DNA of 64,000 bases from UBA7430 sp002478765 (lineage in GTDB: Bacteria; Bacteroidota; Bacteroidia; Flavobacteriales; UBA7430). The notes beneath the pieces were generated by a model. That model ran no database searches. It was given only the letters and a program-made list of their open reading frames with translations, and was not told where the DNA came from. Made by a program: the position numbers and the translations under genes. The DNA lies in NCBI GenBank assembly GCA_943789355.1, contig CALSTU010000003.1, forward strand, positions 232,934 to 296,933, given 5' to 3'. Below are positions 55,247-64,000 of the stretch, in pieces (the stretch's first letter is position 1; the number at the start of each line of letters is the position of its first letter).

Positions 55247-55753
55247 ATGAAAAGTATATTGTTTTTCATTTTGTGCTTTTATTCTTTTTCTTCTCAGGCA
55301 CAAAACAGCATAGAACCGTCTTTGGTACTTAGGTCTTCCATTAACTTGTCAGGCGTAGATCCCAGTAAAAACACGGAGCACCTCATCCAGCAAAGTACGG
55401 GTCAATCGAGCACCATTGGGAGCTATAAAACAGGCGCATATTTATTGAGTCAAGGTTTTGTACGATATGATGTTTGGGCAAAAATGGTTTCGTTTGAGGA
55501 TGTTTTAGAATTGACGGCTAAAGTCTTTCCGAATCCCTTTGTTAGCGACCTAGCAATAGAGCTTTTAGAACCCGCTGAATCTGATGTTGAGGTTATCCTA
55601 TTCAGTCCTTTGGGTCAGGAGTTGGAACGTTATTTTTTTCATGAAAATAAGGACATTCAAATTTCATTGTCGCATTTACCTTCAGCGAACTATTTTATAA
55701 AAATTGCAGCAAATAACAAACAAATGATACAACCGTTAATAAAAGTTAAATAA
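55247..55753 (+). CDS. Small secreted protein with T9SS type A sorting domain
   Basis: The 168-residue protein has a signal peptide (MKSILFFILCFYSFSSQAQ) and a very short mature part: a region with LIQQSTGQSSTIGSYKTGAYLLSQGF (residues about 40-70) in place of a large catalytic domain. The last 80 residues form a T9SS C-terminal domain, with AKVFPNPFVSDLAIEL, SPLGQELER and LSHLPSANYFIKI, ending in a lysine-valine-lysine. That domain directs transport through the outer membrane by the type IX system and surface attachment or release. The small cargo is of unknown role. It heads the cluster with the barrel and fibre genes. Confidence 0.85.
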   Translation: MKSILFFILCFYSFSSQAQNSIEPSLVLRSSINLSGVDPSKNTEHLIQQSTGQSSTIGSYKTGAYLLSQGFVRYDVWAKMVSFEDVLELTAKVFPNPFVSDLAIELLEPAESDVEVILFSPLGQELERYFFHENKDIQISLSHLPSANYFIKIAANNKQMIQPLIKVK

Positions 55754-55775
55754 ACTCTATAAATCCCTTAATGTT

Positions 55776-56753
55776 ATGATAAATATAATACGAATTTTCA
55801 CCATCGGTATGTTGTCATGTATCAGTACAGCTCAGGTCCATGCTCAAAGTTTTTACACAGAGTTTGGGGTCAATATTTTGGCTAAGATGAATTATCAAAG
55901 TTCAGAATCCATTCGTTCTGAATCTATGGGTAGTTCGATTCCACAAAAGCATTTTGAGTTTGGACTTAATTATCCGCTCACCTCAAGATTACATTTTTCC
56001 TTGGGTTTATCTAGCAATGCATACCGTTTTGAGAACCGACTTTATTTTGGTGAATTAGAATTGGGTGGGGAGACGAAGAGTCTGTACACCAATTCACTTT
56101 TTGAACTGGATTTTATGGGGGCGAATATGGGGTTTGAGTGGAATCTTTTGGAGCGAGCAGGTCTAAAGCTGTATACTTCCGGAAAAATTTCATACAATTC
56201 TATGAATCGAGGAACTCGTTCGGATCAGGTAATGAATGTTTCTGAGGACAACTTTTCCAATTTAAACCCCAACTTGATGGATGATGCGAATTTTAAAAAG
56301 TTGTGGTACAACCTTCATTTTGGATTTGGGCTTTCATACAATCTTAATTCTTTCATGGATATTTACACGCAGTATCATTACAACGCTCCACTTTCATCCG
56401 TAGAGACCGATAAAACAAATTACGATTTCAGTTCGTATGATATATCCGTAGGTTTTCTTTTCAACATTTCAAAAAGACTGAGGTGTTATCAAATGAGCTC
56501 GGCACCCAATCCTTTGACTCCACTTCTTAAAGCAAGTCATACCGAAACAGATAAATCTTCAGATTCACCGGAACAATCAGGTTTGTTAAATACAAGCTCA
56601 TTTGCAATCGACTATCCTTATTTGTCTTTACAGTTTGATCGCAATGAAAATCCATTTCCTGAGGAAAAGGCTGCTTTGTTGTTAGAGGACTCAACGATTC
56701 GTTATACCCTCGTGGGCGATTACCCAACACTTAAAAAAATACTTCCATTGTGA
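55776..56753 (+). CDS. Outer-membrane beta-barrel protein with C-terminal tail
   Basis: This 325-residue protein starts with a signal peptide (about residues 1-24, ending VHAQ), followed by a small barrel of about 8-10 strands (about 25-235), typical of the Bacteroidota outer-membrane barrel family. Instead of ending with an aromatic residue at the last strand, it continues for about 90 residues, with a serine/threonine-rich linker and then YPYLSLQFDRNENPF (about 285-300). This tail is not recognised. The gene lies 22 bases after the T9SS protein and 136 bases before the giant fibre gene, so it may be part of the same system. Confidence 0.72.
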   Translation: MINIIRIFTIGMLSCISTAQVHAQSFYTEFGVNILAKMNYQSSESIRSESMGSSIPQKHFEFGLNYPLTSRLHFSLGLSSNAYRFENRLYFGELELGGETKSLYTNSLFELDFMGANMGFEWNLLERAGLKLYTSGKISYNSMNRGTRSDQVMNVSEDNFSNLNPNLMDDANFKKLWYNLHFGFGLSYNLNSFMDIYTQYHYNAPLSSVETDKTNYDFSSYDISVGFLFNISKRLRCYQMSSAPNPLTPLLKASHTETDKSSDSPEQSGLLNTSSFAIDYPYLSLQFDRNENPFPEEKAALLLEDSTIRYTLVGDYPTLKKILPL

Positions 56754-56889
56754 AACTTAAATCCTTCAGAGATTTCTTCATAGAAAGAAGGGTTCCAAAC
56801 AGCCAAATTTTAGTTTAATACGAACAATATAGGTCACAAAATGGTAGCGATACTATTAGAATAGAATTACAAAAATTAAATATATAGAG

Positions 56890-59800
56890 ATGATGAAAAT
56901 TATACACAAAAAAACAATGCTGATGTGGGTACTATCTTTATGCAGCATTTCGGGTGCATTTGCACAAACATTGGGGTTCAATTATCAAGCCATTATCAAG
57001 GCAGATCCCTCTAATAGTTTTGAATTTTACGGAGAAACGGTAAGTCTTAATTTTTTAGCCAGCAGCGATGTTGCCCTCCGATTTACCATTGTTAATGCAT
57101 TGGGACAAAGTGATTATATTGAAGAGCATTACACAAGTACGAATGCTTTGGGAGAAGTCAATCTAACAGTAGGTTCTGGACGAGCCTCCCAAGGTACATT
57201 CCAAGCTATTGTGTGGGATGGTACTCAGAAGCAGTTATCGGTAGAAATTGATTATACCGCTACAGGGTCAGCTTATCAATTCAGTAATACCCAAGATCTG
57301 TTGTATTTACCCCATCCCATCAATACTTCGAGTTCTACTTTTATTGCTGACCTCAGAGATTCCATATCAGATATTCGATTTGATTTAACCCAAAATCAAA
57401 CAGAAAGTAAATCAACAGATCAAGGACTGCAATATACCATGGATCTTCTTAGAGATGATGTTGCAACGAACAAATCGGACATTTCGAGTTTACAAACAGC
57501 GCAAACAACTCAGAATTCTGCTGAGGAATCAGCAGCCATAACCGCTGTTCAAGACGATGTGGATGCCAATGAAGCAGCAGCAAATACTGCGATAGCCCTC
57601 AAAGAAGACGCCGCGAACAAATCGACCGACGGAAGCCTGGCAGATGACACAGACACAAAGTTCCCAACCGAAAAAGCCGTAAAGACCTATGTAGATGCAC
57701 AGGTAGAAAGCTTAACCACCGACGATGACATTACGGGAGCCACAATAGATGGCGCAAGTTTGTTGACCATCAGCGAAGGGACCACAGAGATAACAGTAGA
57801 CCTATCCGCCTTAGAGGAATCAGCAGCCATAACCGCTGTTCAAGACGATGTGGATGCCAATGAAGCAGCAGCAAATACTGCGATAGCCCTCAAAGAAGAC
57901 GCCGCGAACAAATCGACCGACGGAACACTGGCAGATGACACAGACACAAAGTTCCCAACCGAAAAAGCCGTAAAGACCTATGTAGATGCACAGGTAGGAA
58001 GCTTAACCACCGACGATGACATTACGGGAGCCACAATAGATGGCGCAAGTTTGTTGACCATCAGCGAAGGGACCACAGAAATAACAGTAGACCTATCCGC
58101 CTTAGAGGAATCAGCAGCCATAACCGCTGTTCAAGACGATGTGGATGCGAATGAAGCAGCAGCAAATACTGCGATAGCCCTTAAAGAAGACGCCGCGAAC
58201 AAATCGACCGACGGAAGCACTGGCAGATGACACAGACACAAAGTTCCCAACCGAAAAAGCCGTAAAGACCTATGTAGATGCACAGGTAGGAAGCTTAACC
58301 ACCGACGATGACATTACGGGAGCCACAATAGATGGCGCAAGTTTGTTGACCATCAGCGAAGGGACCACAGAAATAACAGTAGACCTATCCGCCTTAGAGG
58401 AATCAGCAGCCATAACCGCTGTTCAAGACGATGTGGATGCCAATGAAGCAGCAGCAAATACTGCGATAGCCCTCAAAGAAGACGCCGCGAACAAATCGAC
58501 CGACGGAAGCCTGGCAGATGACACAGACACAAAGTTCCCAACCGAAAAAGCCGTAAAGACCTATGTAGATGCACAGGTAGGAAGCTTAACCACCGACGAT
58601 GACATTACGGGAGCCACAATAGATGGCGCAAGTTTGTTGACCATCAGCGAAGGGACCACAGAGATAACAGTAGACCTATCCGCCTTAGAGGAATCAGCAG
58701 CCATAACCGCTGTTCAAGACGATGTGGATGCCAATGAAGCAGCAGCAAATACTGCGATAGCCCTCAAAGAAGACGCCGCGAACAAATCGACCGACGGAAC
58801 ACTGGCAGATGACACAGACACAAAGTTCCCAACCGAAAAAGCCGTAAAGACCTATGTAGATGCACAGGTAGGAAGCTTAACCACCGACGATGACATTACG
58901 GGAGCCACAATAGATGGCGCAAGTTTGTTGACCATCAGCGAAGGGACCACAGAAATAACAGTAGACCTATCCGCCTTAGAGGAATCAGCAGCCATAACCG
59001 CTGTTCAAGACGATGTGGATGCCAATGAAGCAGCAGCAAATACTGCGATAGCCCTCAAAGAAGACGCCGCGAACAAATCGACCGACGGAACACTGGCAGA
59101 TGACACAGACACAAAGTTCCCAACCGAAAAAGCCGTAAAGACCTATGTAGATGCACAGGTAGGAAGCTTAACCACCGACGATGACATTACGGGAGCCACA
59201 ATAGATGGCGCAAGTTTGTTGACCATCAGCGAAGGGACCACAGAAATAACAGTAGACCTATCCGCCTTAGAGGAATCAGCAGCCATAACCGCTGTTCAAG
59301 ACGATGTGGATGCGAATGAAGCAGCAGCAAATACTGCGATAGCCCTCAAAGAAGACGCCGCGAACAAATCGACCGATGTTACAACTGATGCAGACTCGGA
59401 TATTAAGTATCCATCTGTAAAAGCCGTAAAGACCTATGTGGATGCACAGGCACAAGCCCAGGCATCGGGATCTGTAGCAGATGAAATCAACGAAGGAACT
59501 ACATTGGTAGCTCCATCACAGCATGCAGTCTTTGAAGCATTAGCCCTCAAAGAAGACGCCGCGAACAAATCGACCGACGGAACACTGGCAGATGACACAG
59601 ACACAAAGTTCCCAACCGAAAAAGCCGTAAAGACCTATGTAGATGCACAGGTAGGAAGCTTAACCACCGACGATGACATTACGGGAGCCACAATAGATGG
59701 CGCAAGTTTGTTGACCATCAGCGAAGGGACCACAGAAATAACAGTAGACCTATCCGCCTTAGAGGAATCAGCAGCCATAACCGCTGTTCAAGACGATGTG

Positions 59801-62800
59801 GATGCCAATGAAGCAGCAGCAAATACTGCGATAGCCCTCAAAGAAGACGCCGCGAACAAATCGACCGACGGAACACTGGCAGATGACACAGACACAAAGT
59901 TCCCAACCGAAAAAGCCGTAAAGACCTATGTAGATGCACAGGTAGAAGCTTAACCACCGACGATGACATTACGGGAGCCACAATAGATGGCGCAAGTTTG
60001 TTGACCATCAGCGAAGGGACCACAGAATAACAGTAGACCTATCCGCCTTAGAGGAATCAGCAGCCATAACCGCTGTTCAAGACGATGTGGATGCAATGAA
60101 GCAGCAGCAAATACTGCGATAGCCCTCAAAGAAGACGCCGCGAACAAATCGACCGACGGAACACTGGCAGATGACACAGACACAAAGTTCCCAACCGAAA
60201 AAGCCGTAAAGACCTATGTAGATGCACAGGTAGGAAGCTTAACCACCGACGATGACATTACGGGAGCCACAATAGATGGCGCAAGTTTGTTGACCATCAG
60301 CGAAGGGACCACAGAAATAACAGTAGACCTATCCGCCTTAGAGGAATCAGCAGCCATAACCGCTGTTCAAGACGATGTGGATGCCAATGAAGCAGCAGCA
60401 AATACTGCGATAGCCCTCAAAGAAGACGCCGCGAACAAATCGACCGACGGAACACTGGCAGATGACACAGACACAAAGTTCCCAACCGAAAAAGCCGTAA
60501 AGACCTATGTAGATGCACAGGTAGGAAGCTTAACCACCGACGATGACATTACGGGAGCCACAATAGATGGCGCAAGTTTGTTGACCATCAGCGAAGGGAC
60601 CACAGAAATAACAGTAGACCTATCCGCCTTAGAGGAATCAGCAGCCATAACCGCTGTTCAAGACGATGTGGATGCGAATGAAGCAGCAGCAAATACTGCG
60701 ATAGCCCTCAAAGAAGACGCCGCGAACAAATCAACCGATGTTACAACTGATGCAGACTCGGATATTAAGTATCCATCTGTAAAAGCCGTAAAGACCTATG
60801 TGGATGCACAGGCACAAGCCCAGGCATCGGGATCTGTAGCAGATGAAATCAACGAAGGAACTACATTGGTAGCTCCATCACAGCATGCAGTCTTTGAAGC
60901 ATTAGCCCTCAAAGAAGACGCCGCGAACAAATCGACCGACGGAACACTGGCAGATGACACAGACACAAAGTTCCCAACCGAAAAAGCCGTAAAGACCTAT
61001 GTAGATGCACAGGTAGGAAGCTTAACCACCGACGATGACATTACGGGAGCCACAATAGATGGCGCAAGTTTGTTGACCATCAGCGAAGGGACCACAGAAA
61101 TAACAGTAGACCTATCCGCCTTAGAGGAATCAGCAGCCATAACCGCTGTTCAAGACGATGTGGATGCCAATGAAGCAGCAGCAAATACTGCGATAGCCCT
61201 CAAAGAAGACGCCGCGAACAAATCGACCGACGGAACACTGGCAGATGACACAGACACAAAGTTCCCAACCGAAAAAGCCGTAAAGACCTATGTAGATGCA
61301 CAGGTAGGAAGCTTAACCACCGACGATGACATTACGGGAGCCACAATAGATGGCGCAAGTTTGTTGACCATCAGCGAAGGGACCACAGAAATAACAGTAG
61401 ACCTATCCGCCTTAGAGGAATCAGCAGCCATAACCGCTGTTCAAGACGATGTGGATGCCAATGAAGCAGCAGCAAATACTGCGATAGCCCTCAAAGAAGA
61501 CGCCGCGAACAAATCGACCGACGGAACACTGGCAGATGACACAGACACAAAGTTCCCAACCGAAAAAGCCGTAAAGACCTATGTAGATGCACAGGTAGGA
61601 AGCTTAACCACCGACGATGACATTACGGGAGCCACAATAGATGGCGCAAGTTTGTTGACCATCAGCGAAGGGACCACAGAGATAACAGTAGACCTATCCG
61701 CCTTAGAGGAATCAGCAGCCATAACCGCTGTTCAAGACGATGTGGATGCGAATGAAGCAGCAGCAAATACTGCGATAGCCCTCAAAGAAGACGCCGCGAA
61801 CAAATCGACCGACGGAACACTGGCAGATGACACAGACACAAAGTTCCCAACCGAAAAAGCCGTAAAGACCTATGTAGATGCACAGGTAGGAAGCTTAACC
61901 ACCGACGATGACATTACGGGAGCCACAATAGATGGCGCAAGTTTGTTGACCATCAGCGAAGGGACCACAGAAATAACAGTAGACCTATCCGCCTTAGAGG
62001 AATCAGCAGCCATAACCGCTGTTCAAGACGATGTGGATGCGAATGAAGCAGCAGCAAATACTGCGATAGCCCTCAAAGAAGACGCCGCGAACAAATCAAC
62101 CGATGTTACAACTGATGCAGACTCGGATATTAAGTATCCATCTGTAAAAGCCGTAAAGACCTATGTGGATGCACAGGCACAAGCCCAGGCATCGGGATCT
62201 GTAGCAGATGAAATCAACGAAGGAACTACATTGGTAGCTCCATCACAGCATGCAGTCTTTGAAGCATTAGCCCTCAAAGAAGACGCCGCGAACAAATCGA
62301 CCGACGGAACACTGGCAGATGACACAGACACAAAGTTCCCAACCGAAAAAGCCGTAAAGACCTATGTAGATGCACAGGTAGGAAGCTTAACCACCGACGA
62401 TGACATTACGGGAGCCACAATAGATGGCGCAAGTTTGTTGACCATCAGCGAAGGGACCACAGAAATAACAGTAGACCTATCCGCCTTAGAGGAATCAGCA
62501 GCCATAACCGCTGTTCAAGACGATGTGGATGCCAATGAAGCAGCAGCAAATACTGCGATAGCCCTCAAAGAAGACGCCGCGAACAAATCGACCGACGGAA
62601 CACTGGCAGATGACACAGACACAAAGTTCCCAACCGAAAAAGCCGTAAAGACCTATGTAGATGCACAGGTAGAAAGCTTAACCACCGACGATGACATTAC
62701 GGGAGCCACAATAGATGGCGCAAGTTTGTTGACCATCAGCGAAGGGACCACAGAAATAACAGTAGACCTATCCGCCTTAGAGGAATCAGCAGCCATAACC

Positions 62801-64000
62801 GCTGTTCAAGACGATGTGGATGCGAATGAAGCAGCAGCAAATACTGCGATAGCCCTCAAAGAAGACGCCGCGAACAAATCGACCGACGGAACACTGGCAG
62901 ATGACACAGACACAAAGTTCCCAACCGAAAAAGCCGTAAAGACCTATGTAGATGCACAGGTAGAAAGCTTAACCACCGACGATGACATTACGGGAGCCAC
63001 AATAGATGGCGCAAGTTTGTTGACCATCAGCGAAGGGACCACAGAGATAACAGTAGACCTATCCGCCTTAGAGGAATCAGCAGCCATAACCGCTGTTCAA
63101 GACGATGTAGATCAGAATAAATCAGATGCAGATGCCGCCATAGCCCTTAAAGAAGACGTAGCGAACAAATCAACCGATGTTAATTTGGCAGATGATACAG
63201 ACACAAAGTTCCCAACCGAAAAAGCGGTTAAGACCTATGTGGATACTAAAATTACTACTGTTTCCACTCAAAAAGACGATGTATTTACACTTCAGGACGA
63301 AGGTGATGCTACGAAGCAGGCTAAGTTTGAATTAAGTGGAATTGCAGCAGCGAACACACGCACCTTAACCTTACCCGATGCAGACGGAACGATTGCATTG
63401 ACCACTGACCTTGCTGGTGATTTTACAGCAGCGACTTCCCTAGGAGCTGGAACCAGCGGTTTGGTGCCAGCACCCACAACAGAAGCCGACAATGCCAAAT
63501 TTCTGAAAGGCGACGGTACCTGGGCAGAAGTGCTGACCACCGTAACAGCTAATAATGTTAATTTACAAACAGCGGTAGATATTGATGCTGACGGTTCAGA
63601 TGAAACAACAGTAGAAGCTGCTATTACTAAGTTAATAGCTGCCTTAACAGCAGCTACCGCTCCGGTAGTTGATGGTAGTACTCCTATTGAATTTATCTAT
63701 GGAGAAACAAAAGAAGTCACAGTTACAGGAAATCTAATCAGACCAAATCATACCCTTTCGAATACAGGTGGTTTTAGTTCTGTATATAAGAGTGATAGTT
63801 GGAGTGATTCTGAGATTACATTTAATGTAACAGCTCCGTATGAAGCAGTAACCGAAGCCCCACAAAATTTGTCGGGGAGTACTCAGACCATAAATTTTTC
63901 AACTTTGAGCCCGAGATTGAATGCTACTCACAATGAAGTTTTTATTAAAGGCGCAACACGTGCCGTGACTTTTGAAGGATCCAATTTTCATGATCAAATG
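56890..64000 (+). CDS. Giant tandem-repeat fibre/adhesin-like secreted protein, frame broken, 3' end beyond window
   Basis: The gene starts at ATG 56890 with a signal peptide (MMKIIHKKTMLMWVLSLCS onward to FAQ) and a Bacteroidota secreted N-terminal domain (GFNYQAIIKADPSN, then EHYTSTNALGEVNLTVGSG, to about residue 140). Coiled-coil-like helices follow, then 17 repeats of 97 residues (GAG of the first at 57523), each with a helical part (AITAVQDDVDANEAAAN), a KSTDGTLADDTDTKFPTEKA part and a beta part (DDDITGATIDGASLLTISEG). From about 63100 unique sequence begins with phage-tail-fibre-like modules (TRTLTLPDADGTIALT; PTTEADNAKFLKGDGTWAEV). The full reading frame would exceed 2,300 codons. It is broken at 58215-58220 (+1) and at three points in 59945-60095 (-1 each), and is open from 60095 to the window end. 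A trimeric surface fibre is the likely product. Confidence 0.75.
58215..58220 (+). other. Single-base insertion breaking the fibre reading frame
   Basis: All other units read GGAAGCCTGG or GGAACACTGG here; this unit reads GGAAGCACTGG, one base longer. The frame then hits TGA at 58228-58230 and continues in the next frame. A mix of both variants suggests an assembly junction or error. Confidence 0.8.
59375..59575 (+). repeat. 201-base insert module, copy 1
   Basis: The module adds 67 residues to a standard unit, from DVTTDADSDIKYPSVKAV through SVADEINEGTTLVAPSQHAV to FEALALKEDAANKST. The APSQHAVFEAL part is a standard phage-tail-fibre element. Confidence 0.9.
59945..60095 (+). other. Three clustered single-base deletions in the fibre gene
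   Basis: Compared with every other unit, one base is missing at GGTAGAAGC (about 59946), at ACAGAATAAC (about 60026) and at GATGCAATG (about 60094). Each lies in a short run of identical bases. Together they remove three bases, so the frame after 60095 equals that before 59945, but stops occur between. Confidence 0.85.
60737..60937 (+). repeat. 201-base insert module, copy 2
   Basis: Same module as at 59375, at the same place relative to its unit anchor (105 bases after it). Confidence 0.9.
62102..62302 (+). repeat. 201-base insert module, copy 3
   Basis: Same module as at 59375 and 60737, at the same unit position. It is the last inserted module before the array ends. Confidence 0.9.

Larger units (their letters stand above)
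58397..62488 (+). repeat. Higher-order repeat: three copies of a 1365-base block
   Basis: Three plain units plus one unit with the 201-base insert form a block repeated three times: 58397-59761, 59762-61123 (1362 bases because of three single-base deletions) and 61124-62488. The block encodes 455 residues. Two or three plain units flank it on each side. The nesting shows duplication of a multi-unit segment, not only of single units. Confidence 0.9.
57523..63070 (+). repeat. Tandem array of 17 near-identical 291-base units (97 residues)
   Basis: The anchor GAGGAATCAGCAGCC starts units at 57523, 57814, 58105, 58397, 58688, 58979, 59270, 59762, 60051, 60341, 60632, 61124, 61415, 61706, 61997, 62489 and 62780; a diverged 18th anchor is at 63071. 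Steps are 291 bases except where indels alter them (292, 289, 290) and where a 201-base module is inserted (492). The DNA is nearly identical between units, with only about five variable positions in 291. Confidence 0.95.

Noticed and set aside
56890..60095. Pseudogene call for the fibre gene
   Set aside because: Only four single-base indels interrupt an otherwise intact and homogeneous frame, and three are in short base runs close together; error is more likely than decay.
59838..60183. Minus-strand frames inside the repeat array
   Set aside because: They are shadows of the repeat DNA in other frames, lack start signals and change with each indel.
57523..63070. CRISPR-like array
   Set aside because: The units are 291 bases long, contiguous and coding, with no unique spacers, and no cas genes are present.
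63292..63540. Minus-strand 82-codon frame in the fibre 3' region
   Set aside because: It lies opposite a continuous plus-strand frame with tail-fibre similarity and has no recognisable product.
56890..64000. Prophage tail region
   Set aside because: The fibre gene begins with a signal peptide and a Bacteroidota secretion domain, and no capsid, portal, terminase or lysis genes lie in the window.

Overview
The window is ordinary chromosomal DNA of a member of the Bacteroidota, most likely Flavobacteriia/Flavobacteriales. The evidence is low G+C, promoter cores of the Bacteroidota type (TAnnTTTG), TonB-dependent outer-membrane proteins with carboxypeptidase-regulatory domains, a TonB receptor/DUF4249 lipoprotein pair, a PorE-like OmpA protein and a type IX secretion (T9SS) C-terminal sorting domain. 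No rRNA, tRNA, CRISPR array, insertion sequence or transcription-factor gene was recognised.

Positions 1-49.8 kb are mainly housekeeping genes in short operons on both strands. They cover RNA helicases (four DEAD-box proteins, the first cut by the window edge and carrying DEFD in motif II), a SlyD-type prolyl isomerase, TrkH potassium uptake, and heptose and KDO sugar enzymes (RfaE1, KdsC, KdsD). Others are an aminotransferase, QueE, the PorE-like protein, an HMG-CoA lyase, Maf, a UbiA prenyltransferase and a cytochrome c maturation operon, ccmBCDEF, whose CcmE has a CxxxY haem-binding motif. A TonB receptor cluster (19.4-25.0 kb) follows, then pyrD, hisS, an MFS exporter, xerD, aroQ, mazG, an FtsX-type permease, rhlE, guaA, lysA, an NlpC/P60 hydrolase, an MBL hydrolase, an M20 peptidase, recQ, kdsD-tatC-lptB, pssA, lnt, an MbnP-like lipoprotein, a ZIP transporter, a methyltransferase and a TSUP permease.

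From 50 kb on, the region is envelope-specific. A 1026-residue TPR protein is followed at once by a 535-residue outer-membrane barrel of unknown function. After a 484-base AT-rich gap come a small T9SS-sorted protein, an outer-membrane barrel with an unusual C-terminal tail, and a giant fibre gene that runs from 56890 past the window end (more than 2300 codons).

The fibre gene has a typical Bacteroidota secreted N-terminal domain and then 17 near-identical 97-residue repeats. These are arranged in a higher-order pattern: three plain units plus one unit with a 67-residue insert, a 1365-base period repeated three times. Its repeat modules and the sequence after them closely resemble phage tail fibres. 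The frame is broken by four single-base indels, three of them within about 150 bases, which look more like sequencing or assembly error than decay. This gene and its two upstream neighbours are the most unusual part of the window.
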